From Litsea cubeba (taxonomy: Eukaryota > Streptophyta > Magnoliopsida > Laurales > Lauraceae): 64,000 nucleotides of DNA. The notes beneath the pieces are model-generated. The model ran no database searches. It saw only the letters and a list, made by a program, of their open reading frames with translations, and had not been told where the DNA came from. Below, in pieces: positions 24,069 through 37,060 of this stretch. Each line of letters starts with the position of its first letter. Position 1 is the stretch's first letter. Both the position numbers and the translations under genes were made by a program. The stretch covers positions 116,821,371-116,885,370 of the forward strand of contig CM022946.1 in the NCBI GenBank assembly GCA_012931725.1, read 5' to 3'.

Positions 24069-27000
24069 TTTTCTTTGGTGAACTAATTTAAATAGCATCG
24101 ATGATTTGTTATAAAATCATGTGGTTTTCCATGTTCGAAAGGATTGACCGTATGATTTTATACAAATCACCTTGATGCGTATTTGAACGGTTTACCAGAG
24201 ATATTCGTATGTTTTCTCCGATTCGATTTGAAAAGAGATTGGAGTATGTTCGTCACATTCGGGATTTCTTCGATAAGACTATTGTTTTGACAACACTAGT
24301 ATTTGAAAATAAAAACCTCGAGGCAAGACGGGGCCAGAGCTGTGTGGTGCGAGCCCATGAGCCAAAGAGGCTATGACTTCGAAAATAAAACCCCGAGGCA
24401 AGACGGGGCCAGAGCTATGTGGTGTGAGCCCCTGAGCCAAAGGGATTAGTATTATGTTAGATTTGTATCGGTTTGAGTTTGAAAACTAAAGGCACCACTA
24501 GGCTTAGGTCACCTTGTCGGGCTGATCACCCGGCTTGGGATCTTTAATTTGTCCGCCAGCTGCAGCTTGGATTCTGTCTGTACCGACCATGGCAACGGTT
24601 TTATCTGCCGGTCCCATTTGTATGGCTACGGTTCTGATTTCTGATCTGCCGGTCCCATTTGTATGGCTACGGTTCTGATCCTATTTCTAGTACCACGTTC
24701 AGTGGCTACGTTCTGTCTGCTCTTATTACTTCGGTAATAGGAGGATTTAGCTATTTGTGGTCGCCAAGGTTTTATCTGCACATTACTTTAGTTTATGATT
24801 CTTGTTGGTTATACTTTTTGTGCTTTGATTTGTTTAATGTTTACGATATCGATCTTTATTGTATTGTCCCTACTATTCAGTTTTAAATGTATTTCCAATT
24901 ATTAAATGTTTTGCTTAGGTGGTTATCTTTTCGAGACATTTATGCTTTAGAGACTGTTCGTTTATTTGTCTTGATATTTATGTTCGGACTTTCGATCGTT
25001 TTAGCATGTTTTATTGTCATTATTGTTTAGACTATTTGTTCCGTTTTACGATGATTTCATCAGGTTTTATGTATGTCCTTTTGTTTCATATTACTTGATT
25101 ATTTGCTTGCCAGACCGTCGTGTCTGACCCTATTTGTTTGGTGCCAGTTCCTTCTCTTTCTGGTTTTAGGTGTTTGATCAGAGGAGGCAGTGGGACCGCC
25201 GGTCTGACGTGAGAGGCTCCCCGTTGATATCATTTAGATGTCAAGTTTGGCACCGGAGTTCGTATCTAACATTGAGGGTAGTATTTCTTTTAGTTGGATA
25301 TATTTTTGTATGGCTTTATTAGCCTTTTTATTGGGTTTGTAATTAAGACATTTGTTAATTGAAATTTGAATATGTGGGAAATAATAGATTTGTTACTACC
25401 AGCTCAGTGTTCTATGATTTACAATTTATGCCAGTCTGTTTATTTGATGGCTTTATGGAATTGGTTGAGTGCGACACGGAACCCGATGGCCACGGATTCC
25501 GGGTCGTAACACCATGCTTAGCTTCCGCGAAAAATATACTCTGATTGTGTTGGAATGTGATTATCCTCATTCACGCGGATCTTGGGAACTATAACAAAAA
25601 GTTTCAAATTTATCCCAAAATTTCGCACCCCGAGGTCGGATCACTGCAGGGCCCGGTTTCGGGGTGTGACAATAGATGAATTATTTGATCAGTTGCAAGG
25701 AGCTGCTTACTTTTCGAAGATTGATTTGAGGTCAGGCTACCATCAGTTGAGAGTTAGAGATTCAGATGTACCAAAAACAGCATTTCGGACAAGATATGGA
25801 CACTTCGAGTTTCTAGTGATGCCATTCGGTTTGACTAATGCACCGGCAGTTTTCATGGCATTGATGAACAAAATATTTGCGGAGTATTTAGATCAGTTTA
25901 CAGTGGTGTTTATTGATGATATTTTAGTGTATTCCAAGACCAAAGAAGAACACGAAGAACATTTGAGGATAGCACTCCAGCTTTTGAGGGAGAATCAATT
26001 GTTTGCAAAACTTAGTAAGTGTGAATTTTGGTTAGACCAAGTTACATTTTTTGGTCATATCATCTCCAAGGAAGGATTATCAGTGGACCCGTCCAAGATT
26101 GAGGCAGTCATGAATTAGGATAGACCGAAGAATGCATCGGAGATTAGGAGTTTTCTTGGCTTGGCAAGATATTATCGGAGGTTTGTGCAAGGATTTTCGT
26201 CGATTGCGTCACCTTTGACGAAGTTGACAAGGAAGAATGCACCATATGTTTGGACAGACAAGTGTGAAGCTAGTTTTCAAGAGCTGAAGAAGAGATTCAC
26301 TACAGCTCCAGTCCTTACTTTGCCATCTGGGAGCGGCGGTTTTACCATTTTTACCGATGCTTCCAATGTTGGACTGGGATGCGTGTTAATGCAAGATGGG
26401 AAGGTAGTTGCATATGGGTCCCGGCAGCTGAAAGATCATGAGAAGAACTATGCAACACATGATCTCGAGTTGGCTGCAGTTGTTTTAGCTTTGAAGATGT
26501 GGAGACACTACCTCTATGGAGAGAAGTTTGAGGTTCACTCCGATCACCGTAGTCTACAGTACTTGTTTTCTCGGAAGGAGTTGAACATGAGACAGAGAAG
26601 ATGGATGGAATATATCAAGGACTATGATTTTCCAATCAAGTATCACCCGGGGAAAGCGAATGTAGTTGCAGATGCCTTGAGCAGAAAGTCAGTGAGCATG
26701 GCGAGTCTTCGGGGGACTTATGTGGTACAACAGTTAGAAGAGTTGGGAGTAGAATTTCATCCACTAAGAGAGGGTGTCATGTTAGCAAACATGTCAGTGT
26801 CAGAGCCTTCGTTCATTCAGAAGATCAAAGAGAATCAGTTACAAGACCCAGAGTTGGCTAAGATTTCTGAGCACTTAGCAGATCGTCCGGATTTTCGTGT
26901 TGTAGATGGAGTTTTGTATTACCGAGACCGTTTGTGTGTGCCTAACTTGGAGGACTTGAGGAATGATATCATGTCTGAGGCTCACAATACCAAGTATTCC

Positions 27001-28273
27001 ATACACCCGGGCAGTACAAAGATGTACCAGAATCTGAAGGGCAGATTTTGGTGGAATAACATGAAGAGAGAGATAGCAGCTTTCGTCTCTCGTTGTATGA
27101 TATGTCAGTTGATCAAGGCTGAACACCAGAAGCCTCCAGGGTTACTACGACCATTAGAGATTCCGGAATGGAAATGGGAGCATATTACCATGGACTTCAT
27201 ATCGGGTTTACCGAAGACTAGTAAGGGCAATGATGCTATTTGGGTCATAGTGGACCGTCTCACCAAGTCAGCTCATTTCCTACCGATGAAGACTGGGAAG
27301 AAGATGCATATGTTACCTTTGGCACAGTTGTTTGTCACAGAGATTGTCAGTCGTCATGGACAGCCAGTTTCCATCACATCCGATAGAGATAGTAGATTTG
27401 TATCGAGATTTTGGAAGACACCGCATGAGTCTATGGGTACGAAGTTACAGTTCAGCACAGCCTATCACCCACAGACCGATGGTCAGTCAGAAAGGACAAT
27501 TCAGACACTTGAGGATATGCTTCGAGCTTGTGTGTTAGATTTCAAGACTCAGTGGGATGAAGCCTTACCGTTATGTGAGTTCGCTTACAACAACAGTTTT
27601 CACTCGAGTATCGGTATGGCACCTTTTGAGGCCTTGTATGGCAGAAGGTGTAGAACACCTATTTGTTGGGAAGAAGTTGGTACTCGCAGTTTCCATGGAC
27701 CGACCATTATTAGTGAGACAAGTGACAAGGTCAAGTTGATCCAAGAACGTCTGAAAGTGGCTCAGAGTAGACAGAAGAGTTATGCAGACTCTCACAGAAG
27801 GGATTTACAGTTCAAAGAAGGAGATAAGGTCTTCTTGAAAGTGTCACCCACTCGTGGAACTTTGAGATTTGGACAGAAGGGCAAATTGTCTAGGAGGTAC
27901 ATTGGACCGTATGACATTGTGAGTAGGATTGGTGATGTGGCTTACAGATTAGCCTTACCACCCGAACTCTCCGGCGTACACAATGTTCTTCATGTGTCTA
28001 TGTTGAAGAAGTACGTTCCCGACAGACTACACATACGCCGTTATGAGCCATTAGAAATCCGAGAAGATGCGACCTATGTTGAGAAGCCTAAGCAGATCAT
28101 TGACACCAAGGAACAAGAATTGAGAACTCGGACTACACAGTGGGTCAAGGTACTTTGGGAGAATCATGGACCGGAAGAAGCAACTTGGGAATTACGGGAT
28201 CAAGTTCAGAAGAAGTACCCACATCTTCTACCGGAGGTGAGTTTTAATTTCCATTTGGAGGACCAAATGTCCT

Positions 28274-28286
28274 AAGGGGTGGAGGA
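28274..28286 (+). promoter_or_regulatory. Polypurine tract of Tekay element
   Basis: The purine-rich AAGGGGTGGAGGA lies directly before the 3' LTR. It overlaps the TAA that ends pol (28273-28275). Confidence 0.85.
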
Positions 28287-31269
28287 TGTAAGACCCCGAC
28301 CCGAGAGACCTCGTTTAGAGTTGATTAAGTTGTGTTCTAGTTTAGTGTGTTTAGTGGTTTTTGGATTAGTTGGGGATTAGAATAGCTTTTATAATAGCTT
28401 TGGGGAATTTGGAGAGCCTTTTTACTTGTGGGACCTTTTGGGGATTCTTGTTACGAATTGTGCGAGATTGGGGGTTTACCGATGATTTCCAAAAATTATG
28501 TTTTTACCCCATTGGACTTATCTTATTAATCCTTACAACTTTCATTTTGACATCGTTGTCGTTCGAAAACCTTAAACCCAATTTTTCACTAATTGAGGGC
28601 AAAATAGTCTTTTTACCCAAAATCTGGACACCGATTTCAATGTCACCAAAATGTGAAAAATATATACTTTTTGGAAACTAGGAATTTTGCCGATCAACTT
28701 TGTCTTCTTCGTCGAATTCGTTTGAAGCACCGAAAACCATGTTTTGAGCCCGAGAAGTCTTTTAAGTTGTGGGCCCCACTCCCACTTACTATATATAGAA
28801 AGCTTCTTCTTCATTTTTCCCATTTCCGGCAAAAACCCTAGAGGAGAAGAGAAACCCCAGCCCTAAGGGTTTTCCCTTACCCTTTTTCTTGCTTCTTCAT
28901 CTTCAATCCCCCACTAAGCTAGTGCTAATGGGAAATTAGAGGCTACAATCTTCTTCCTTATCTCAAGGCCTTCGTCTTGACACCATTTTGAAGAAAACCG
29001 TCCACTCCAGGACTTCCTTCGGACAACACCTTGCTTTTGAAGAACTTCCTTGTAAGTGATCTTCCTAGAAGTTTTATAATCTTGTTTGTTTAGCCCTAGG
29101 GAAGCTCCATTTCAATTATTGGAAAATTCCGTCTTGTTTTACTTGGATTTTGTTAATCTAGGGTTTGGATTTGGGGGTTTTGTGTATAGGTGTTTGATTG
29201 TGGGCTTAAGAGGTGATTAGAGCTCAAATTGATTTGCATTGGACCTAAGGCATGTGGATCAAATGATTCTCATGTGTTTTATCATGTTTTATGCAAAAAT
29301 CTTAATTTGTCTTCATTAATAGTTTTAATGGTTTATCATGTTTGATGGTTTAGTCTTATTGATCTTGAATGATGATTTGATGAGATAATGAGGTCAGGAT
29401 TAGCCCAATTATTCGTGAAGATATGTATGGAAGAAGGGGAAAGAAAGGAAACGGATAGGAGTTGGACAAGAGGAGAATTCAACCAAGTGGGTTGAGATTC
29501 GTTACAGGACCGATCGATCGCCCATCAGGTCCGATCGATCGGACTGTAAATAACTGTGAACGTTTCAGGACCGATCGATCGGCCACTGAGTCCGATCGAT
29601 CGGACTGAAATGAGATGAACCGTAAAATAAGAGAATTGTGGGACTATTTTCCAGATTCATTTCAAGCCCATACTCAAGTCCAATTCAGCTCTATCCCTTC
29701 TCTTCTTATTTGAAGACATTGAACATGTACTGATGCATTTAAACCATGAAAGATATGGGTAAATTGTAATGAGTTGTAGTGGGGAGGTATTATTTGGAGC
29801 CCCATTGTTAATTAGGGACTTGGAAGGCATCGCGTGAAGTCCGGAAGAATGGGGAATCTCATCATGGAGATTCTATGAGATTTTCTAGATTGACCAATGT
29901 GTATAAGGACCCAGAATGTCCCTAACTCTTAAAGAGTACCAAAATTACATCATGATTGACATACGGGACCCTATCCACACTAATTCAATTCTAGAAACCC
30001 CATTGTTAGCCTGTTTAGGTATGGAAAACTATTTGTATTTGATTTTCAACCAAACTTCTATTTTGGGATTTCGTCCCATATGATACGACTAGACTATTTC
30101 AAGAGTACTAGAAGAGATGTACTTAGCTTCTGCTAACCTGTATATGTCAACTTGAGGTGAATGTGTATTTTGTGCATCTTGGCACCCCGTTTCTTACTGT
30201 GCATATGACTTGATTTATCGCATTGACCTATGAGTCGGCACCACTGAGCTTGGACGACCTCGTCGGTTTGATCCACCGGCTTGGGGTTCCTTCCCCTCCT
30301 GATAGTCAGCTGCAGTCTGAAATGTGCAGAGTTTTTACCCGATTCGCTACCGTGGTCCCGCAGAGTATATATGTATATGTATATTATAATATTTATCGTT
30401 GTCCCTCCTCACCTTGTGTGACTGAGGTCAATGATCCTGTTAGGGTATGTGCTCTCTTCACTTCGGTGAGAGAGGATATAGCTTTGTGTGGGTTGCCATC
30501 TTGACAGTTCCTTATCCTTGGTACCTCTACTGTTTTATATCGTTCATGTTGTTATTTAACAAATGATGCATTATCTCTTATGAAATTCATTATTTATACA
30601 TAGGTTTTCCAAACTCTTGCATAGTATCATTGATTTATTATTGTTATATCTTTTCACCCACCTGCCAGACCGTCGTGTCTGATCCATTTATTTTGGTACT
30701 CAGGTCCCGAGCCTATTGCCATTGAGGAGGAGCCAGAGGAGGCGGTCGGTGAACCGCAACGAGTGATTGAATGGCAAGCCGATGATGTCATGTAGACATT
30801 CGGCCTTGCCTTGAGAACGATACATTTGGGAACTTATGATATCTTTATTTAGGTTTCATTTGGTTGTACGGTCTTTGTTGACTGTTATTTTGGGGGCATT
30901 AATCAACTGATATTTTGTAAATATACTTAACTTTACTTTTGGGGAAATATGCTTATGATCATTGCTCATTCTGATATCTTGTTATGTTAATCATAAATCA
31001 GTCTTGTTTATGGATTTGAATGGTATTAGTATGGTTTGCTACACGCTTCAGCAATCTTGAGAATATGTTTGATATGGTTACATGTGAGATGATGTGTACA
31101 GATAATCCTCACCGCGGAACCCTGTGGGAAATCACGTGCACGGATAAATGTTCTTTTAATTCCGTGTGCGGTTTAGCCAAAGAGATGCACGTGGCGCGGC
31201 ATCACCCCACCGTGTCCCGATCCCGGACTCGGCCTCTTTTTCCCCTAGTCCCGGTCCGGGGTCGCGACA
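28287..31269 (+). mobile_element. 3' LTR of Tekay element, 2983 bp
   Basis: Uninterrupted partner of 12938-19495. It keeps the TATA box (28790-28797), two palindrome-bearing units (about 29506-29610) and the empty hAT target near 29780. It ends GGGGTCGCGACA, followed by the CCTTT duplication. Confidence 0.95.
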
Positions 31270-31528
31270 CCTTTTAGATGTCTAGTGCACAAAAAAGGCC
31301 CCAACAAATCTTTGCAAACAGTTAAAGGTCCTCCCATCACTTTTATGGCATTTTTTTTCGCATTTCAGCATGAGCATCAATATATACGCTTAAATGCAAG
31401 TGTTGATATGGATGCTCAATTGTTACAAGTTTAGAAAACTCATTCACAATTCTACCTTTTCATTTGCCCTTTTTGTGCTTTTAGGCAAGTTTTCTTTGGA
31501 AAACTCATCTACAACCTTAATGGTTTTA

Positions 31529-32207
31529 GAGTGGTGCTATTGGCACCACGAATTTTTCTCTCCTCACCGCACTAGAAGACAAAAAAAAATTCCTAAACTA
31601 CCCTTCCTCCCTCTCTTCCCTTTCTCCTCCTCCCTCCTTCCTCCTTCTCCCAGCCTCCACCCTCATCCCCCTCTCCCCCCCCCCCCCACCCCAGTCGCCG
31701 GCGGGGAGGGAGCCCCAGGCTGCAGCGCGAGCTCCCCCCCCCCCCCCCGGCGACTGGGAGGGGGAGAGGGAGGGAGAAGAAGAGTAGGGGAGGGAAGGAG
31801 AGGGAGGGAGAGAGGGAGAAGAGGGAGAGAGGAAGAAAGAGGGAGAGGGGGAGGGAGGCCAGCCGGCTGGGGCTTCCGCCGCCGGCTACCGGCCGATCTC
31901 CCTCCCCGCCGGCGACTGAGAGGGGGAGGGAGAAGAAGAGTACGGGAGGGAAGGAGAGGGAGGGAGAGAGGGGGAAGAGGGAAAGAAGAGGGAGAGAGGA
32001 AGAAAAAGGGAGAGGGGAAGGGAGGCTAGCCGGCCGGGGTTCCCTCCCCGCTGGCGACTGGTTGGGGAGGGGGATGAGGGAGGGTGGAGGCTGGGAGAGG
32101 AAGGGAAGATGAGGGAGGAGGAGGGAGAAAGGGGGAGGGGTAGTTTAGAAAATATTTTTTTTCTCATGGTGGGAAGAGCAAAAATCGTGATGCCAATAGA
32201 GCTCCCC
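31529..32207. mobile_element. MULE-type MITE, 679 bp, G/C-run rich
   Basis: A perfect 9-bp duplication ATGGTTTTA flanks it (31520-31528 and 32208-32216). Ends pair as GAGTGGTGCTATTGGCACCA and, on -, GGGGAGCTCTATTGGCATCA, continuing into CTAAACTACCC. The left half is pyrimidine-rich and the right half purine-rich, so the whole can fold back. CGCCGGCGGGGAGG words and C-runs occupy the interior. The apparent frames are low-complexity translations and do not look like genes. Confidence 0.88.
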
Positions 32208-32216
32208 ATGGTTTTA

Positions 32217-33051
32217 ATATTACTTTAACTCAATTAAAGAGGTGTGTGGACACTATTAAAAATGTTTTTTAGATGTGAGTGATATTGAAAAGAAGTAGTT
32301 TTTTTATCCTATGTTGAGCGTCGATATCGACGTCTGTCATAGTATGGTGGTCTAACCGTCATAGTATGGTGGTCAGTTAAGCATTGATGTCAACGCTCAA
32401 CACAACAATAAATAAATAAAAGGGGGCCAAAAGGGAACGTATGGAAAAAAAAATGGTACCCATCACAGTATCGCGCTCAATTAGGCGTTGATATCGATCA
32501 GTGACAGAGCCAAAATTTTCTTTCAGGGGGGATAAGCGATAGTCAACTAACAACGACAAAGTTAGGGTTTTTTTAGGGGGATTGATAATATTTTCACATT
32601 TATTGATTTTTTTACTTATTATTTATAAATACGTTTATTTATTTTTTTACAGATATTTTTACTAAATACTTAAAGAAAAGTCCTAAATTTGAAAATACTT
32701 TAAATATTTTTAAAGACATAATTTCTCAAGACTAATGAATCCAAACCACACAAAATAATCATTTACATTTGTTTTAGGATCAAGAGTTGTATCTCACTCT
32801 AATCAAAGTATGACATATATTGGATTGATCACATATAAACCAACCCACCTATAATTAATTAGTGAAAATTAGTTGATTGGTTACTTGTGATCGTTTAATA
32901 GGCCACAATCCATACTATAAAAATAGATGATTGAAAATCCATTGATTGGATACTCGTGATCATTTGATGGACCGCAATGCCTTTGGTATGGGCATGGATG
33001 GTTGGGAGCACACAAATGATAGCGATTAACCAATGTCATAAAATACTGATG
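32217..33051. other. No gene recognised; short inverted and direct repeats
   Basis: It contains GCGTCGATATCGACG (about 32320) and a CATAGTATGGTGGTC direct repeat (about 32338 and 32358). A stretch near 32390-32455 (GCTCAACACAACAATAAA, then GGGGGCCAAAAGG) resembles 36905-36965. No coding signal. Confidence 0.6.
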
Positions 33052-33056
33052 AATAG

Positions 33057-36000
33057 TGTCATGCCCCCGAACCCGGATCCCTACAGCGGTCCGACCTCGG
33101 GGACACGAATTAGGGGAAGTAAGTGATAAATAATATTTCTCCCCAAGATCCGCATGTGTGAGGACGATAAAATTCCAAATACATCAAGAACATTTCGCGT
33201 AAGCTTACGTGGCGTTGCGACCCGGAGCCCATGGACATCGGATTCCGTATCGCACTCAACCTGTCAGCATAAAGTTGTCATAACAATACTCATACTCAGA
33301 CTGGAATAAATCATAATACCAAGATATACAGAGCTGACGGTAACAGGCTGATCATTACCCAAGCATGTTCGAGTTATAAATTAACAAGTGCATTAATTAC
33401 AATCCCAAAGAAAAAGTTTAACAAAAGCCGTAGAAAATAACAAACTAAGAACAAATACTACCCAGGTGTGAACGTTACTCCGGAGTCAAGCACGACGTCT
33501 ACATGACATCACTGACACAACAAACCGGCAAAACTCGTGGCTCTACAGCCACCTGCACACGTACCAGCTCAAGACGGGAACCTGCTACCTAAAGCACCAA
33601 AGTATAGTATATCAGACACGATGGTCTGGCATGTGATTGAGATAGACAAAATACATAGTTGAATATATTGATAAATTAATTGTGTGATAAACCATGACAT
33701 TTTATTAAAAGATGCAAGTGTCCTATCAAGTGTAAAATAGGAAAACATGATAAATCATTATTCATAAACCATAGCTAACAAATCAGTGAAAATCCATAAT
33801 CAAGATGCAATACAGAAACCTGGCATGAATACATAATAATATCATGATTGACAAATCCACAAGAGCTCATCCTTCTCTATCATACAAGATGATAAGAGTA
33901 AGCAGAACAAAGCAAGACAAGACAAAACAAAGCAGAATCCCACGCTACACGAGGTAGATAGGGTTCGGCTGCGGAATCGAAAATAGGTACAAAGTATATG
34001 ACTAATCTACAGACAGTCGAAGTGTTTAAGGATCCCCGGACAACGGATTAGGCTAACAGGGCAGTCCAAGCTCCGTGGAATATACTCAATTTCATGCATG
34101 CTCAAGACGAAAATATATTTACAAGACAAATCATGAAAAAGGGGAAACTAATTGTCAAGACAAGACGAGATATCCTCCGCCACGCAAGGTGGACGGAGCA
34201 AGCAACCTGATATTTCCGATGAGGGCTAGTGGGGACTCGCCGTTTGAAGCCCGTGGTTGACACACTTCACCCCATGGTTAAGGGTGTCACCCGGACCAAG
34301 TTCTTACATTTCCTCGGCCCATCGACCACACAAGGTGGACGGTGCACGTAAGACAAGGCAAGATAGCATATACAAAAAATAGTCCCCTTAAGTTTCCTTA
34401 ATCAAAATCGTTCAAGAAGCAAGGCTCAAAATCCATTAAAACATGATACAAGAATCTAGTAATTTGACATGTCAAGAAAAGGAGCTAGTCGACAAGCGAG
34501 GACATGCAAGCATGTAAATAAACAAGTACAAGCATGATGAGTAGTCCGCCCAAATGTTTATTGGTTGAGAAATACGAGAAATCATAATCCCATATGGTTC
34601 TTGTAGTAAAAAAGTAAAACTAGATAAGGACGGGCAAAACATGTAAAACTTATCAAATCAAAGCAAATCTGAGAAAATCGGGTATTTCCAAGTCAAAACA
34701 AGTACACACTGGCAAAATTCTTATTCAATCTCAAGTTTACAAAACAAATACACCAGACATATGCTAAGACCGCATCATTTGACCCCTTATGTATTTGAAG
34801 CTATAATGTCAAATTTTTATAAATAAACTGGTCCCCCTGAGGGTAAACGACATTCCAAGTTCGAAGTACACATTATCAAGTTGATTGCTCTTAGAATACC
34901 CTGGGTTTTTAGCTCCCTAAAAATCCCACTAAAACGGTACAAATTGTGTTTTCGGTCAGCTCTCGGTTACCTGGCGGCTAGCCGTGGTTGTCTGGTGACC
35001 GCCAGCTGACCGCCGACCTGCGGAAATTTCCACATCAAATTTTGTTTCAAGCCATTCTTCTTCCTTTTTCAAAACCAATTCTTCCTAGACAATCCCCTTC
35101 ACTTCCAGAGCCTACATGCTCTCCAGAACATCCAATCTCCACAACTTCAAAGCCAAAACCACCATTTTTCCATAAATCCTCCATTCCCATAATATATAAT
35201 TTTCAAGAAATAGAATCTATAATTCAACAAGAGCTTCATAAAGGCTGAAATAAAAATCCATATCATAACATTGAAAGTGTGACATGCAAGTGTACAAATC
35301 TGATGCCAATAACTAGATTAGCAGAAAAAAAAATTCAAACATGTGATAGATGAAAAACATGATTTATGAGTAGAATATCCAAAATAACTAGCATGCACAA
35401 TAATGGGCTAAATCAGTCACTCGCCTTAGCCTCTAGCACGCCAAGATCACTCCTAGATCTCACTCATTAAACATTAGCACACCTATTAAACAAAACCCCC
35501 AAAACATATTAAAAAATAGCTCACAAATTGTAAAACTAGAAAAGAGATGAAGGAATGGCTTGCATGTTGGGGTATGCGGCATAAAAGGGTTGTAGATTCG
35601 AATTATGGAAGAGAGAAAGTGATTGGCTACCTGTAGGTGGTCCAACCAGCAAGGAATAACTAAATGAGGGGGCTGCCATTCATGGTTTCCCACGAAAATG
35701 GTGTCTAGAGAGAGAAGAGATGGAGGAGAATGCGATGGCGAACTTCGTTTAGCGAATGGCAGCATAAATCTTGAGTTTGGAAGCAACAAAATGAGAAAAA
35801 GAAGGGAAGGGGGCTGTTGTTGCAGAGCTGGGCATGGTCCATGTCGTGGAGGAGAAGAGTGAAGAAGGAAACATGGGTTTTGGCCATTATTTAAAGGTTC
35901 AAGTGGGGCCCACATAAAGGTTCATGGGCTCGGAGATGGGCTTTCTGGGTCTCTGATCAATTCGACGAAGAGGACTAAAATGATCGACATAAAATCTAGT

Positions 36001-36396
36001 TTTCAAAAAGTATACTTTTGACATGGTTCTGGAATTTTGAAATTTGGCCTCAGATTTCAATGTAAAAAGGCTGTTTTGCCCTTGGGGCTGGAAAACTGGT
36101 TTTCTGGGCTTCGAATGGGATCGGTGTAAATACAAAAGTCGTTGGGACTAATTTGACTTATCAAAAGAAATCAAAATTGGGATTTTTCAAAATTAAGAAC
36201 AATAGCCCCACGGACATGTGCAACCCAAGGTGTCCATAAGCTGCCAGACTGGGTTTGACGGCTCTCAAAATTCTCCAAAGCTATAGAAAACTATTCTAAT
36301 CCACAAACCAACTCAATTACACTCACAACTCACTAAGAAAACTAACCCACAACTAAAAACACACTAATCACGAAAATTAGGGGTCAGAGGCTTACA
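33057..36396 (-). mobile_element. Solo LTR (3340 bp), Tekay-like, minus orientation
   Basis: On - it starts TGTAAGCCTCTGACCCC and ends GGGTTCGGGGGCATGACA. AATAG is duplicated at 33052-33056 and 36397-36401. No internal domain follows on either side. The termini, and the palindrome-rich patch about 1.4 kb from its start (about 34950-35020, CTGGCGGCTAGCCG), place it with the Tekay-type LTRs in this window. Confidence 0.92.
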
Positions 36397-36401
36397 AATA
36401 G

Positions 36402-37055
36402 TCAAGGTCTAATAGCCATGCTGATTAGAATAAAAGGCCTCCCTCTAGTAAGATTTGGTCCCACCATAAGATTGAACACATCATATTTTAAATGTATGCT
36501 CAAATATGGTGGGATCAACTCCTATTTGAATCTAAAGGACACCCAAGTTGTCCAAATCTATAGTGTTGTTAGAGAGATATTTCTTTAAAGTGTCAGTTAA
36601 AGAGACATCCATTTTGGAGAGAAAAGAGGAGATCTCGAATGACTTAGTCCTAATTAAGTGATTGCAACTCCTTAAAACTTGGATAGGGACTCACTTATCT
36701 TTTGAAAGCTAGCAAAAGATGATATTATCCTCAATTCTTTTTAAGTTGCCTTCTTCTCATGAAAGATAAAAAGAGATCAAGAGGGGCAAAAAATACAAAG
36801 AAATCAAAATACCCTTGAAAATCTGAAACCTAACCCTTGTTTCAAAAAAAAAAAAGAGTTGAGGGGCAATTCCCACTCCTCGAACCCCCTTCCTCCTTCC
36901 CTGATATCGATGCTCAACACAAAAATAAAGGGGGCAAAAGGAAAAGTGTGGAAGAAAAAAACTGGAATACATTCATGGCACATAATCCATGACTATGCTC
37001 ACGCTGCATTTCAACATTCACACAATCCATACTCCATTACTAATTTTCTTACTCT
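36402..37055. other. No gene recognised
   Basis: Spacer between the solo LTR and the gag-only Tat element. It includes a poly-A run (about 36846) and the stretch related to 32390-32455. Confidence 0.6.
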
Positions 37056-37060
37056 CTACT

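Larger units (their letters stand above)
21858..25671 (+). mobile_element. Solo LTR (3814 bp), Tekay-like, inserted in RT
   Basis: TGTAAGATCCCGACCCC begins it and GGGGTGTGACA ends it, with ATAGA duplicated on both sides (21853-21857 and 25672-25676). No internal coding region remains, so it is a solo LTR. It shares terminal words and the GCCAGACCGTCGTGTCTGA block (about 25112) with the host Tekay LTR (about 18890) but is otherwise divergent, so it is another family of the same clade. A TATA-like CTTATAAG lies near 22347. Internal duplications include a pair near 24315-24445 sharing GAGGCAAGACGGGGCCAGAG, and a pair near 24617-24685. Confidence 0.93.
19648..28275 (+). pseudogene. Tekay gag-pol polyprotein, split by a solo LTR and one TAG
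   Basis: One frame runs 19648-21857, is broken by the solo LTR with its duplicated ATAGA, and resumes in phase at 25677. Gag comes first, with a Gln-rich stretch and a zinc knuckle (CFRCGSLDHQMRDC, about 20690). The protease has DPGSTHSF (about 21087) and VILGMDWL. RT has YRRLNQ (about 21805) and FIDD (about 25912). RNase H has FTDAS (about 26350) and SDH. Integrase has an HHCC zinc-binding region (about 26970-27110), then MDF, TSDRDSRF and SERT giving D, D, E. A C-terminal chromodomain (about 28070-28240, ending EEATWE) supports the chromovirus call. In-frame TAG at 26116-26118 stands where Trp is usual. The product would be capsid and replication enzymes; this copy cannot make full pol. Confidence 0.95.
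12938..31269 (+). mobile_element. Tekay/Del-type chromovirus with nested hAT and solo LTR
   Basis: The element is framed by CCTTT duplications at 12933-12937 and 31270-31274. The 5' LTR is 12938-19495 and the 3' LTR 28287-31269, both starting TGTAAGACCCCGACCC and ending GGGGTCGCGACA. The primer binding site TGGTATCAGAGC fits initiator tRNA-Met. The order gag, protease, RT, RNase H, integrase, chromodomain, with LTRs near 3 kb, indicates the Tekay/Del clade. The element is disrupted by a hAT in the 5' LTR, a solo LTR inside RT and one TAG stop. Removing the two insertions and their duplications leaves about 11 kb. Confidence 0.95.

Noticed and set aside
31394..32029. 211-residue Arg/Gly/Glu-rich protein
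   Set aside because: It is a low-complexity translation across the MITE with G/A-rich and C/T-rich arms.
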